From contig NZ_MQMG01000007.1 of assembly GCF_001908025.1 (NCBI RefSeq), positions 18,445-82,444 on the forward strand: DNA of 64,000 bases, given 5' to 3'. The DNA comes from Geobacillus proteiniphilus. Lineage in GTDB: Bacteria; Bacillota; Bacilli; Bacillales; Anoxybacillaceae. Below, in pieces: positions 34,733-42,941 of this stretch (positions are counted from its first letter, which is position 1; each line of letters starts with the position of its first letter). Made by a program: the position numbers and the translations under genes. The notes under the pieces were generated by a model. That model saw only the letters and a program-made list of their open reading frames with translations, was not told where the DNA came from and did no database searches.

Positions 34733-36190
34733 TTACCGCCAATAAAATCCGTCTTCTTTCAATAATTGATAAGAAGCCTCTGGCCCCATCGATCCTGAAC
34801 GATAGGAGTAAAGAGGAAGGAGGTTTTCCGCAAATGCCTCTAAAATAGGTTGCAGCCATTTCCAAGATAGTTCGACCTCTTTCCAATGGGCAAAGAAAGT
34901 CGAATCGCCGTGTAAAGCGTCAAAAATTAAGAGTTCATACGCTTCAGGCACCTCTTTCTGATTCGTCGCGAAGTCCATATGGACAGGCTCCATCTTTCCG
35001 TTGTTGAATACATTTTTACTATTGAATTGCAGCGAAACACCTTCGTTCGGATTGATTTGAATCACCAAAAGATTAGGAGCTGTTTCTTCATTTTTTGGCA
35101 AGTACCATTCCTTTAATGGATTTTTAAACTCAATCACGATACGTGTGGACTTTTCCTTCATTCTTTTACCTGTACGGATGTAGAATGGCACCCCGCTCCA
35201 GTTTTCATCATCAATCCACAGACGGGCCGCAACAAATGTCTCCGTTGTCGAAGAAGCATCGATGCCAGGTTCTTCTTTATATCCAACCACTGGTTTGCCA
35301 TCGATTTCTCCAGGACCGTATTGGCCGCGAACGACGTGCAAACCTACTTCTTCCTTCTGTATTGGTCGAAGAGATTCCATAATTTTTCTTTTCTCGTTAC
35401 GGATGTCTTTTGCGCTAATTTGTTTTGGCAAGTGCATGGCTGTCATCATCAACAGTTGCAACATATGGTTTTGAAACATGTCGCGAATGGCGCCTGCCTG
35501 ATCATAGTAGCTTGCTCTTTGTTCTACCCCAACGGTCTCGCTAGCTGTAATTTGCACATTGGCTATAAATTGATTATTCCATATTGCTTGAAACACAGGG
35601 TTGGCAAATTTTAAAGCTTCAAGGTTTTGCACCATCGGCTTTCCAAGGTAATGATCTACCCGATAAATTTCTTCTTCTTCGAAAGTTTGGCTTAATTTTT
35701 CGTTTAAATCTTGGGCCGATTTGATATCGTGGCCAAACGGTTTTTCGATAATCAGACGTTTCCAACCTTTTGTGGATCCTAATCCGCTTTCCTTGATGTT
35801 CGACGCGATCACATCGAAAAATTCCGGCGCAACAGATAAATAAAACACGCGGTTTTCAGGAATATTCAATTCTTTTTCCCGTTGTTGAACCATTTCGAGC
35901 AACTTTTTATACCCTTGTGCATTTGTTACATTTAAAGAAATATAGCGAAACGCGCGAAGAAACTCCTTCATTTTGGAACGGTCATTTGTCAAACGTCTGG
36001 AAAAGGTTTTTACCGAATTTTCCACATATATTTGAAATGCCTCATCGGATAATTCTCTTTTGCTTACACCAATAATGGAAAATGACTGCGGCATTTTTTG
36101 ATCAAGAAATAAATTATATAATGCAGGGAAAATTTTTCGTTTCGCTAAATCACCTGTTGCTCCAAACAAGATAAAGGTCATTGAATCCAA
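34733..36190 (-). CDS. zwf: Glucose-6-phosphate dehydrogenase
   Basis: Oxidises glucose 6-phosphate to 6-phosphogluconolactone. Key motifs are FGATGDLAKRKIFPALYNLF at the start and YRVDHYLGKPMVQNL with the catalytic histidine near residue 180. The length, 485 residues, is normal. A TTG at 36190 fits the AGGGGGGG site at 6 nt; the ATG three codons downstream is too far from it. An alcohol dehydrogenase 5' fragment precedes it, and the HxlR-type motif lies about 220 bp upstream. Confidence 0.93.
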   Translation of the reverse strand: MDSMTFILFGATGDLAKRKIFPALYNLFLDQKMPQSFSIIGVSKRELSDEAFQIYVENSVKTFSRRLTNDRSKMKEFLRAFRYISLNVTNAQGYKKLLEMVQQREKELNIPENRVFYLSVAPEFFDVIASNIKESGLGSTKGWKRLIIEKPFGHDIKSAQDLNEKLSQTFEEEEIYRVDHYLGKPMVQNLEALKFANPVFQAIWNNQFIANVQITASETVGVEQRASYYDQAGAIRDMFQNHMLQLLMMTAMHLPKQISAKDIRNEKRKIMESLRPIQKEEVGLHVVRGQYGPGEIDGKPVVGYKEEPGIDASSTTETFVAARLWIDDENWSGVPFYIRTGKRMKEKSTRIVIEFKNPLKEWYLPKNEETAPNLLVIQINPNEGVSLQFNSKNVFNNGKMEPVHMDFATNQKEVPEAYELLIFDALHGDSTFFAHWKEVELSWKWLQPILEAFAENLLPLYSYRSGSMGPEASYQLLKEDGFYWR

Positions 36191-36264
36191 TGTGATCCCC
36201 CCCTGACTTTTCGAAACATTTTTCAAAAAGAATAAAGTTGATAGAGCAGATATAACGACGTTTA

Positions 36265-36345
36265 CTACATTGCTCGAATTGGTATTTTTATGAAGAGAGC
36301 ATTCTCTCCAAAATAAATATCGCGAGGAATAGTAAAACGATTCAT
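36265..36345 (-). pseudogene. 5' fragment of an iron-containing alcohol dehydrogenase
   Basis: The ATG at 36345 has a strong GGAGGGAGCAGC site and opens with MNRFTIPRDIYFGENAL, the N-terminus typical of iron-dependent alcohol dehydrogenases. The text then turns into unrelated sequence and stops after 26 codons. It stands between the HxlR-type motif and zwf. This suggests that an alcohol or methanol dehydrogenase was once the first gene of the unit and that most of it was deleted. Confidence 0.65.
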
Positions 36346-36410
36346 GCTGCTCCCTCCAGTACTCGTGATTGTTTACAGATGCTAGTATAATGTGTATAAA
36401 ACTTATTGAG

Positions 36411-36456
36411 AAGTACGCACTTTATTATCATGTAGTGACAAAAATATAATATAGTG
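36411..36456 (-). promoter_or_regulatory. HxlR-type binding motif upstream of the adh remnant and zwf-gnd
   Basis: It begins AAGTACGCACTTTAT and contains TAGTGACAAAAATATA. Aligned with the motif before hxlA it agrees at 18 of the first 20 bases, and it shares AGTGACAAAAA with the one before hxlR. A TATACT -10-like box lies just downstream on the minus strand (near 36385). Confidence 0.65.
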
Positions 36457-36576
36457 TAAAAAAAAATACTTAATGATATAAAAGGCATCCAGATGCAATG
36501 AATGGATTATATTATCCAGAAGGAATGAATACCATTTGCAATGAGTGAAAATAAAAGATATATAACATTTATTTGT

Positions 36577-36622
36577 CAGTATGTGCTTTATGATTATAAA
36601 GTGACAAAAAGTATACCATAGG
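36577..36622 (+). promoter_or_regulatory. HxlR-type binding motif upstream of hxlR
   Basis: It begins CAGTATGTGCTTTAT and continues with AAAGTGACAAAAAGTATACC. It ends 26 bp before the hxlR start, so autoregulation is possible. Confidence 0.55.
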
Positions 36623-36648
36623 TTATAATCAACATGGGAGGTGAAACG

Positions 36649-37014
36649 ATGGGGCACGTTTGTGGCAAGACGTATAATTGTGAAAAAGAATTAACACTCG
36701 CTGTTATTGGCGGTAAATGGAAAATGCTTATTTTATGGCATCTAGGAAAAGGGGGAAAGAAGCGGTTTAGCGAATTAAAAGCCCTCATGCCTGGGATCAC
36801 CCAAAGAATGCTTGTTAACCAGCTGCGGGAGCTGGAGCAAGATCGAATTGTTCATCGTGAAGTCTATCCTGTTGTTCCGCCAAAAGTAGAATATTCATTG
36901 ACCGAACATGGGAAAAGTTTGATGCCAATTCTTGATGCGATGTATGAATGGGGCAAAAACTATATGGAGACGGTCGTAAAGGGGCAAGTAAAAATCAATG
37001 AAGCCACTAAGTAG
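36649..37014 (+). CDS. hxlR: HxlR-family regulator of the ribulose monophosphate genes
   Basis: A 121-residue winged-helix regulator of the HxlR family. Family text includes [60 protein letters not shown] and [19 protein letters not shown]. In Bacillus subtilis HxlR activates hxlAB in response to formaldehyde. Two cysteines near the N-terminus (residues 4 and 9) could sense it. The ATG at 36649 has a GGGAGGTG site. hxlAB lie 4 kb away and zwf-gnd run divergently. Confidence 0.85.
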   Translation: MGHVCGKTYNCEKELTLAVIGGKWKMLILWHLGKGGKKRFSELKALMPGITQRMLVNQLRELEQDRIVHREVYPVVPPKVEYSLTEHGKSLMPILDAMYEWGKNYMETVVKGQVKINEATK

Positions 37015-37148
37015 AAAGCTTTCTCCGTTATGAAAGCTTCGAAAACACTCTGCGTGTATGTATATGTACTTTTCTTTTTTTGCTGGTAAACAAAGAAATA
37101 CACACATGAAGATGATGAGGAAAGCAATAAGTTTTATATTAGACGCGA

Positions 37149-37201
37149 AAAACCAACGGACAACCATCTTTATGAAAGATCCGCTGTCCGTTGGTTTTTC
37201 T
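37149..37201. terminator. Terminator downstream of hxlR
   Basis: AAAACCAACGGAC and GTCCGTTGGTTTT form a perfect 13-bp stem around a 25-nt loop, followed by TTCTGTAT. Confidence 0.75.
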
Positions 37202-37504
37202 GTATATACGTTGATGACTGTTGATTGAGTCCCGAAAATGGCGTAAAAAGAAAAACGGCAAAAAAGTGCTTTTGTTTTCCAGTGATCCAAGTTCACTGAC
37301 AATAATGAGGACTTGACATGGCTGTTCGAATGCGAGGATGGTCTGGAAAAAATATTCCGAATTTCTTTTTTAGGTATAATTTTTCACACTATGTAACACG
37401 AAAGTATCTACTTGTTAAATGGAATGATGTGCCTAATAATATCAGTATCGCCACATGAATGGGCGATACATTGCTAGATGGATAACGAGAGAGGAGGGGT
37501 AAGA
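37202..37504. other. Intergenic region before the acetyltransferase pair
   Basis: No gene found. A TATAAT at 37375-37380 may be the -10 box of the following genes, with no clear -35 box. Confidence 0.4.
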
Positions 37505-38179
37505 ATGTATCGAAAGGAGTTTTATGTCTTTGACCAAGACCATCCTGTTCCAGCAGTGATCCGAAATTATGAAGAAAAAGACTTTCCTGGCTTAATCCTC
37601 ATCCAACAGGAAAGTTTCCCGCCACCATTCCCCTCTGAGTTATGGTGGAACACGGAACAATTGAAAAATCATGTTACGCTCTTTCCAGAGGGAGCCTTAT
37701 GTGTTGAGGTGAATGGTGAAATTGCGGGGTCAATGACAGGGCTTATTGTCGACTTTGATCCCAGCCATCCAGACCATACATGGGAAGAGATCACGGATAA
37801 TGGATATATCCGTAACCATAACCCAAACGGGAATACGCTTTATGTCGTTGATATTGGCGTGCGCCCTGCCTACCGCAAATTGGGGCTGGGAAAATGGCTG
37901 ATGCTATCCATGTATGAAGTGGTTGTTCATTTGGGACTAGAGCGGCTGTTAGGCGGAGGGAGGATGCCTGGCTATCATAAAAAAGCGCATGAGATGACAG
38001 CGGAGCAATATCTCGAAGCGGTAGTAAAAGGCGAATTGAAGGATCCTGTTATTACCTTCCTGCTTCGCTGCGGCCGCACACCGGTCAAAGTGGTGGCGAA
38101 CTATTTAGAAGATGAAGAATCGTGCAATTATGCTGCACTGATGGAATGGAAAAATCCTTTTTATCGCTCAAAATCTTAA
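37505..38179 (+). CDS. GNAT-family N-acetyltransferase
   Basis: A 224-residue acetyltransferase of the GNAT fold. The acetyl-CoA binding region is VVDIGVRPAYRKLGLGKWLM, with motif B-like text LERLLGGGRMPGYHKKAHEM. It is longer than minimal GNATs and has an extended C-terminus. The ATG at 37505 has a GAGGAGGGG site. It precedes a second GNAT gene by a few bases and then bpsA, so the three may form one operon; acetylation of polyamines is a possible role, inferred from context only. Confidence 0.75.
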   Translation: MYRKEFYVFDQDHPVPAVIRNYEEKDFPGLILIQQESFPPPFPSELWWNTEQLKNHVTLFPEGALCVEVNGEIAGSMTGLIVDFDPSHPDHTWEEITDNGYIRNHNPNGNTLYVVDIGVRPAYRKLGLGKWLMLSMYEVVVHLGLERLLGGGRMPGYHKKAHEMTAEQYLEAVVKGELKDPVITFLLRCGRTPVKVVANYLEDEESCNYAALMEWKNPFYRSKS

Positions 38180-38194
38180 AGGAGAATGATGAAG

Positions 38195-38866
38195 ATGGAG
38201 TATCGCAGAATTACGAGCATTGAAGACCCTTTGTTTAAGAAAATGCATCAATTGATGCAAAATGTATTTCCTCCGGAAGAAGTATTAGCATTTGATTTGT
38301 GGAAAGAGCCTCTGGAAGATCCGGGAATTCGTGTGTGCGTTGCTGTTCACGAAGGAGAGGTAGTAGGCGCGACTGAGTACCGCTATTATGAAGATTTAAA
38401 TGTCGCTATGACAGATTTTACCATTATCGGCCAAGCAGGTCTGGGGATCGGTCGATTTTTAGCTAAAAAGCGACTGGAGGATTTGCAAAATTGGGCCGCT
38501 GCAAATGGAAAGCAGTTGTATGGCATGTTCGCCGAGATTTATGATCCTTACCGGATGGAGCATTATGAATTTGGTGGGATTAAGCCGATGGATCCATATG
38601 TTCGTCGTGAGGTATTATCTCATTTGGGATATAAGCGGCTTGACTTCCCTTATGTCCATCCATCATGGAACAATGATGGAGAAGCCGTAACCGGGCTTGA
38701 TCTTTGTTTCCTTCCGATGGACGATAGCGTGAATGAACTTCCAGCGGATCTTGTTGTGAAGTTTTTGAAACGTTATTATTCTGTCTTATCGAACAAACCA
38801 AGGGATTGGTATGAAATGATGGAAAAACTAGAGGCGAAAAATACCATACCGCTATTACCGATTTAA
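38195..38866 (+). CDS. GNAT-family N-acetyltransferase, second gene
   Basis: A protein of about 223 residues related to Bacillus GNAT proteins. It has MQNVFPPEEVLAFDLWKEPL at the N-terminus, VVGATEYRYYEDLNVAMTDF, and the acetyl-CoA loop in GQAGLGIGRFLAKK. Three in-frame ATGs (38186, 38189, 38195) compete; I favour 38195, whose product starts MEYRRI. It lies 15 bp after the first GNAT gene. The substrate is unknown. Confidence 0.7.
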   Translation: MEYRRITSIEDPLFKKMHQLMQNVFPPEEVLAFDLWKEPLEDPGIRVCVAVHEGEVVGATEYRYYEDLNVAMTDFTIIGQAGLGIGRFLAKKRLEDLQNWAAANGKQLYGMFAEIYDPYRMEHYEFGGIKPMDPYVRREVLSHLGYKRLDFPYVHPSWNNDGEAVTGLDLCFLPMDDSVNELPADLVVKFLKRYYSVLSNKPRDWYEMMEKLEAKNTIPLLPI

Positions 38867-39153
38867 ACCTTAATAAAAACACAATGCTTATGAACTCTAA
38901 AAAATTCTTCCAACTTCAGCGCGTCCTTTATCGTTTCCCTATCGAAAGCAGCAAAAATGCTATTTCGATACCTGAAAGGTGAAGGATGCTTTATTTTTCG
39001 GATGATTGTTAGGCCTCACACTAGGAAGACAGGCGTTCCAAAAAAACGTTTGAACCGCTGCTATCTATGTTTCATGTCGCTCCTTTCGATGAAAACGAAG
39101 GGGTGCCGGAGTGGAATGGTCTTTACTCTTTTAGGGCGAAAGGAGTGATACCC

Positions 39154-40197
39154 ATGTCGAAAGTCGGCATTGCTGCGGAAAGTCGTCGGATCGACACGCT
39201 TCTGCTTCGTGCGCTTTACTTTGGTCCCAAATCCTACTGGGAACTGATGCGGGCAGGGAAAGCCCAGACGCACCAAGTGCTGAAGGCGCTGCAGTCGCTC
39301 TTGGAGGGCGAGCTGGCGGCCTACAACGGCGACCGCTTTGTGATCACTGAGAAAGGGCGTCGTCAGGCAGAAACTATGGGCCTAGAACGGGTGACCGAAC
39401 AGCGCTGTGAGGCTTGCGCGGGGCGCGGCATTGTTCTGAGACCGCCTTTTGACAGCGTCCTTGCTGCTTTTCAAGATATTGTAGCCATGCGACCCAAGGC
39501 GACACCCGACTTTGACCAAGGGTATGTGACGCCCGAGACAACCGTGCGGCGGCTGGCCCTGATGGCCCAACAGGGAGATCTGATGGGACGAGACATTTTG
39601 CTACTGGGCGATGATGACCTTACAAGCATTGCGGCCGCGCTCTCGGGGCTGCCGCGGCGCATCTGTGTCCTGGATGTGGATGAGCGCATTGTCCGCTTTA
39701 TCCGCGATGTGGCTCAGGACCAAGGTTGGGACCACGTCCACGCCGAGGTCTACGACGTGCGGGATGAATTGCCGTCCCATCTCCGTGGCCAGTTTGATGT
39801 GTTCTTCACGGACCCGGTCGACACCGTCAAGGGCCTCCTGCTTTTTTTAAGCCGCTGCACAGAGGGGGTGCGTGGGCCCGGTGCCGCGGGCTATTTTGGA
39901 CTCTCTTACTTGGAGGCCTCTTGGCGGAAATGGCGGCAGATCCAGCAGGGCATCCTTGACATAGGCTTTGCCATCACTGACATGCTGAGCGCCTTCCAAG
40001 ACTATCAGTTAGAGGATATTGTGTTCCTAGACTGGGCGCGCATGGCACCGGTGCCGGTCAAAGAACCCGATATCCCCTTCTACGTCAGCACCGTCTATCG
40101 CTTAGAGATGGTCGAGGAGCCTCGGCCCCTCTTTTTCGGGCGGGTGGAGTTTGGGCAGGACTTCTACTACGACGAAGAGTTCTGCGTCAAAGAATAG
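39154..40197 (+). CDS. bpsA: Branched-chain polyamine synthase (BpsA-like)
   Basis: BpsA transfers aminopropyl groups to spermidine to give N4-bis(aminopropyl)spermidine, a branched polyamine that stabilises nucleic acids in hyperthermophiles. The N-terminal 80 residues form a winged helix (RIDTLLLRALYFGPKSYWEL). Then come a CEAC motif, the DVDERIVRFIRDVA methyltransferase-like fold and the characteristic LLLGDDDLTSIAAAL motif. The length is 347 residues. The start at 39154 has an AAAGGAG site. Base composition is clearly more GC-rich than the two upstream genes, suggesting acquisition. Confidence 0.88.
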   Translation: MSKVGIAAESRRIDTLLLRALYFGPKSYWELMRAGKAQTHQVLKALQSLLEGELAAYNGDRFVITEKGRRQAETMGLERVTEQRCEACAGRGIVLRPPFDSVLAAFQDIVAMRPKATPDFDQGYVTPETTVRRLALMAQQGDLMGRDILLLGDDDLTSIAAALSGLPRRICVLDVDERIVRFIRDVAQDQGWDHVHAEVYDVRDELPSHLRGQFDVFFTDPVDTVKGLLLFLSRCTEGVRGPGAAGYFGLSYLEASWRKWRQIQQGILDIGFAITDMLSAFQDYQLEDIVFLDWARMAPVPVKEPDIPFYVSTVYRLEMVEEPRPLFFGRVEFGQDFYYDEEFCVKE

Positions 40198-40589
40198 CGA
40201 TAAAGACTGCTCGCCCTCGGTAACGGGTATTCCCGCCGCCGAGGGCGGACGTTTGTACGCCGTTTCCTGACACCCGCATGCGGAGTTGCGTTCTTCAAAG
40301 TTTGCTGAATCACATTTATTACCACAGCAGGATTTTACCGATGGATTATGGCAGGCAACAGACTTTTTAAAGTTTTTGACGCCGTTTGCAACCATTAAAG
40401 GAGTGGTCATCCGATTTTGAAACAAGTCTTGGCAAACGCCACGTTCCAACTATAACCGATTTGATTTGTAATGATAATCGAGGGAATGCTGATAGTGGGA
40501 GAGCGACTGATGTGTACGAAGAGAATGATAATGTTCAAACTGTTGGAGGACTATCATGGATCGATCACAAGAATCCAATCTCCCGATCA
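40198..40589. other. Intergenic region after bpsA with coding debris
   Basis: An inverted repeat (CGCCCTCGG/CCGAGGGCG, 40212-40247) directly follows bpsA and may end its transcript. Between about 40290 and 40400 a short frame reads HLLPQQDFTDGLWQATDFL and LKFLTPFATIKGVVIRF without a start; its source was not identified. A strong ribosome binding site at 40545 precedes a 19-codon frame that runs into the following hairpin, which I do not take as a gene. Confidence 0.4.
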
Positions 40590-40637
40590 AAAAAAGACCG
40601 CAAAGCGTTTCTTAAAGAAAGCTTTGCGGTCTTTTCT
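40590..40637. terminator. Terminator between the bpsA debris and hxlB
   Basis: AAAGACCGCAAAGC and GCTTTGCGGTCTTTT form a stem of about 14 bp with T- and A-runs on both sides. It can serve both the + strand debris and hxlB on the minus strand. Confidence 0.8.
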
Positions 40638-40725
40638 CCTTTCCCCCGTGATCAAGTTGAAAATTTCGTTTAAATAGTTTAAAATTTTGAATGGTTAAAG
40701 ATGTCTGCGCAAGAATCCCTTTACT

Positions 40726-41286
40726 CTATTCCAGATTGGCATGTCTTTTAAACATGGTATTGGAGTCCAATCCCTTTTTCTCCATGCATCTTAATATGAT
40801 GGCATCATAGAATAGTAAAAGGGTTTGCTCAAAAAGCGATCCCATTGGCTGTATCGTTTTGTATCCATTATCTGACTGGTCTTTAGGCGAGCCAGGCAAT
40901 TTGACCGTAATATCAGCCAATTGTCCAATGGTCGATTCAGGGAAAATGGTCACTAACGCTACGGTAGCCCCTAAACTTTTCGCTTTTTCAGCCATGGAAA
41001 CTAAACTTCTCGTTTCCCCTGAACCCGATCCAATGATCAAAATGTCGTCTTGTTCTAGGTTAGGGGTGATGGTTTCGCCTACTACATAGGCGTCTAACCC
41101 CATGTGCATCATTCGCATCGCAAAAGATTTGGACATAAATCCAGATCTGCCTGCGCCAGCTACAAAAATTTTCTTTGCTTCGAGAATCCCATTTACCAAT
41201 TTTTCCGCTTCTTCCGCGGCGATTAAATCGGCTGTCCCATTTAACTCTTTGATGATTTTGCCTAAATATTGCGTAGCCTGCATCAT
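40726..41286 (-). CDS. hxlB: 6-phospho-3-hexuloisomerase
   Basis: Converts hexulose 6-phosphate, made by HxlA from formaldehyde and ribulose 5-phosphate, to fructose 6-phosphate. The 186-residue SIS-domain protein has FVAGAGRSGFMSKSFAMRMM, IGSGSGETRSLVSMAEKAKS and AYVVGE. The ATG at 41286 directly follows the hxlA stop, so translation is coupled. A duplicated ATG makes the exact start uncertain by one codon. Confidence 0.93.
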   Translation of the reverse strand: MMQATQYLGKIIKELNGTADLIAAEEAEKLVNGILEAKKIFVAGAGRSGFMSKSFAMRMMHMGLDAYVVGETITPNLEQDDILIIGSGSGETRSLVSMAEKAKSLGATVALVTIFPESTIGQLADITVKLPGSPKDQSDNGYKTIQPMGSLFEQTLLLFYDAIILRCMEKKGLDSNTMFKRHANLE

Positions 41287-41922
41287 TCATTCACCTTGTT
41301 GGATCATTTTTTTCATTTCAGCGGCTACAGCTCGTTTATCTTCTTGACCAGTAATACCGCCGCCTACGATGATAAGATCAGGTTTTGCTTTAATGACTTC
41401 AGGCAATGTGTTTAATTTAATGCCGCCTGCGATCGCAGTTTTTGCGTTTTTCACGACACGTTTGATTGTAGCAAGGTCTTCAAGAGAGTTTTTGCCGACT
41501 GCTTGAAGATCATAACCTGTGTGTACGCAAATATAGTCGACTCCAAACCCATCTACTTCTTTCGCCCGTTCTTCTAAATTTTTAACCCCGATCATGTCCA
41601 CCAATATTTTTTTGCCTTGTTTTTTAGCTTCTTCCACAGCACCTTTGATGGACAAATCTTCAGCAACTCCAAGTATCGTGATAATGTCGGCTCCAGCTTC
41701 GGACGCTTTCATGACTTCATATGCGGCTGCATCCATGATTTTTAAGTCTGCCAATACTTTTAAGTGAGGAAATTCTTGTTTGATTTCTTTTACGGCTCTA
41801 AGACCTTCATTAATGATAACTGGAGTGCCGATTTCTACAATATCCACATACTCCTCGACTTCTTTTACTAATTGTTTCGCTTCTGGAATGTTTACGAGAT
41901 CCAATGCTAATTGTAATTCCAT
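41287..41922 (-). CDS. hxlA: 3-hexulose-6-phosphate synthase
   Basis: Condenses formaldehyde with ribulose 5-phosphate to hexulose 6-phosphate. It is an OMP-decarboxylase-suprafamily barrel of 211 residues, with the start MELQLALDLVNIPEAKQL, the catalytic ADLKIMDAA, DYICVHTGYDLQAVGK and VVGGGITGQEDKR. The ATG at 41922 is preceded by AGAGGTGAA. It leads the hxlAB operon and is preceded by an HxlR-type motif about 110-155 bp upstream. Confidence 0.94.
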   Translation of the reverse strand: MELQLALDLVNIPEAKQLVKEVEEYVDIVEIGTPVIINEGLRAVKEIKQEFPHLKVLADLKIMDAAAYEVMKASEAGADIITILGVAEDLSIKGAVEEAKKQGKKILVDMIGVKNLEERAKEVDGFGVDYICVHTGYDLQAVGKNSLEDLATIKRVVKNAKTAIAGGIKLNTLPEVIKAKPDLIIVGGGITGQEDKRAVAAEMKKMIQQGE

Positions 41923-42032
41923 GAATCCTTCACCTCTCATAAAAATTTTATTGTAGGTTGCATAAGCAGTAGTATTTTTATGTGTTTATCTCTTACACAC
42001 TGATGAGTATACTATGTATGTTTTATCTTTAA

Positions 42033-42078
42033 AAGTACGCACTTTATTTTTACATAGTATTAAAAAATATACTATTGG
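42033..42078 (-). promoter_or_regulatory. HxlR-type binding motif upstream of hxlAB
   Basis: It begins AAGTACGCACTTTATTTTTA and ends AAATATACTATTGG. It is closely similar to 36411-36456. On the minus strand a TATACT box lies close downstream, near 42007, as in the zwf copy, so the activator would bind at or just upstream of the -35 region. Confidence 0.68.
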
Positions 42079-42336
42079 TTATTATTTATACTCTTTTACT
42101 TTTGAATGCAACCTGGAAAGAGGGGCTCTCCATTTCCAGACAAATTTTATTTTGAAATGGCCCAAAAATAAGAAAAGCAATATGCTATCCATTGCTTGTG
42201 GCATTAACTGAAGAACTGTTTCTTTGTCAAACCATATGTAAAAAGGGGGCTGACCCAAAAGATTGTCTTTCTTCATGCAAGATACAATATATAGTTTTGT
42301 AAGGGTGTTTCGCGCGTATATATGGTGATCAGAAAG

Positions 42337-42364
42337 GGTGTCCCGTTACTTTTGGGACACCCTC
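42337..42364. terminator. Hairpin near the transposase fragments
   Basis: AGGGTGTCCC and GGGACACCCT form a perfect 10-bp stem around GTTACTTTT. It may be an insertion-sequence end rather than a terminator. Confidence 0.4.
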
Positions 42365-42369
42365 CGAAA

Positions 42370-42592
42370 ACGCCGGATTTTATTTGTTGGTCGCGCGAAA
42401 AAAAACAGTGTTCAATAGCATTGCCACCGAATCCTTTCAGCAATGGGTGGCGTGGTTGTGCATTGGGAAAAGCATTCAAGAAGTGACACAATGGTTATGC
42501 ATAGCTTATACCACCGTGGAACGATGGTTTTACCAACACGCGCCTGTGCTTTTGCCTGAATCGAGTCCTACAGTGATCTGTGTGAGGTTGTA
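42370..42592 (+). pseudogene. ISL3-family transposase fragment
   Basis: A short frame reads ATESFQQWVAWLCIGKSIQE followed by VTQWLCIAYTTVERWFYQHA, similar to the helix-turn-helix region of ISL3-family transposases. Both ends are lost; it abuts a second transposase fragment. Confidence 0.55.
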
Positions 42593-42830
42593 GACATACC
42601 AGACCGGCTCGCTGTATCCATTCCTTCGGGTGAGCTTCATCCAGAACCGGCGGGCGCTTCGGATGAGCCGTCCCGCCATGGTGATCACTGTCTGGATGAT
42701 CGTTTTGATCCAGTAGCGTTTCACGTGATGATGTAAGGGATGGCGCGGATCGCTCAAAATAGTTTCGTTTGATGAAGCAAATAGCCGACCAGGACCAAAC
42801 CGGCACTGGGAATGATGGGTTCATCCGTCA
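42590..42830 (-). pseudogene. C-terminal fragment of a DDE transposase (IS4/IS1380-like)
   Basis: On the minus strand one frame gives KTIIQTVITMAGRLIRSARR and RNGYSEPVWYVYNLTQI, which look like the C-terminus of an IS4- or IS1380-type transposase. The fragment is short and its frame is broken on the start side. Confidence 0.5.
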
Positions 42831-42941
42831 ATACCAAACGAATCGGGAAGTCTTTCATGATTTCACCTGCTTAGTGAAGACTCATCAACCTTGTTCATCC
42901 TTAGCGTATCAACGGTTCGCGAGGATTGTAAAGATGTTTTG

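Noticed and set aside
40556..40615. 19-codon frame with a GGAGG site (MDRSQESNLPIKKRPQSVS)
   Set aside because: Its second half is the stem of a terminator, and it has no helix or family features.
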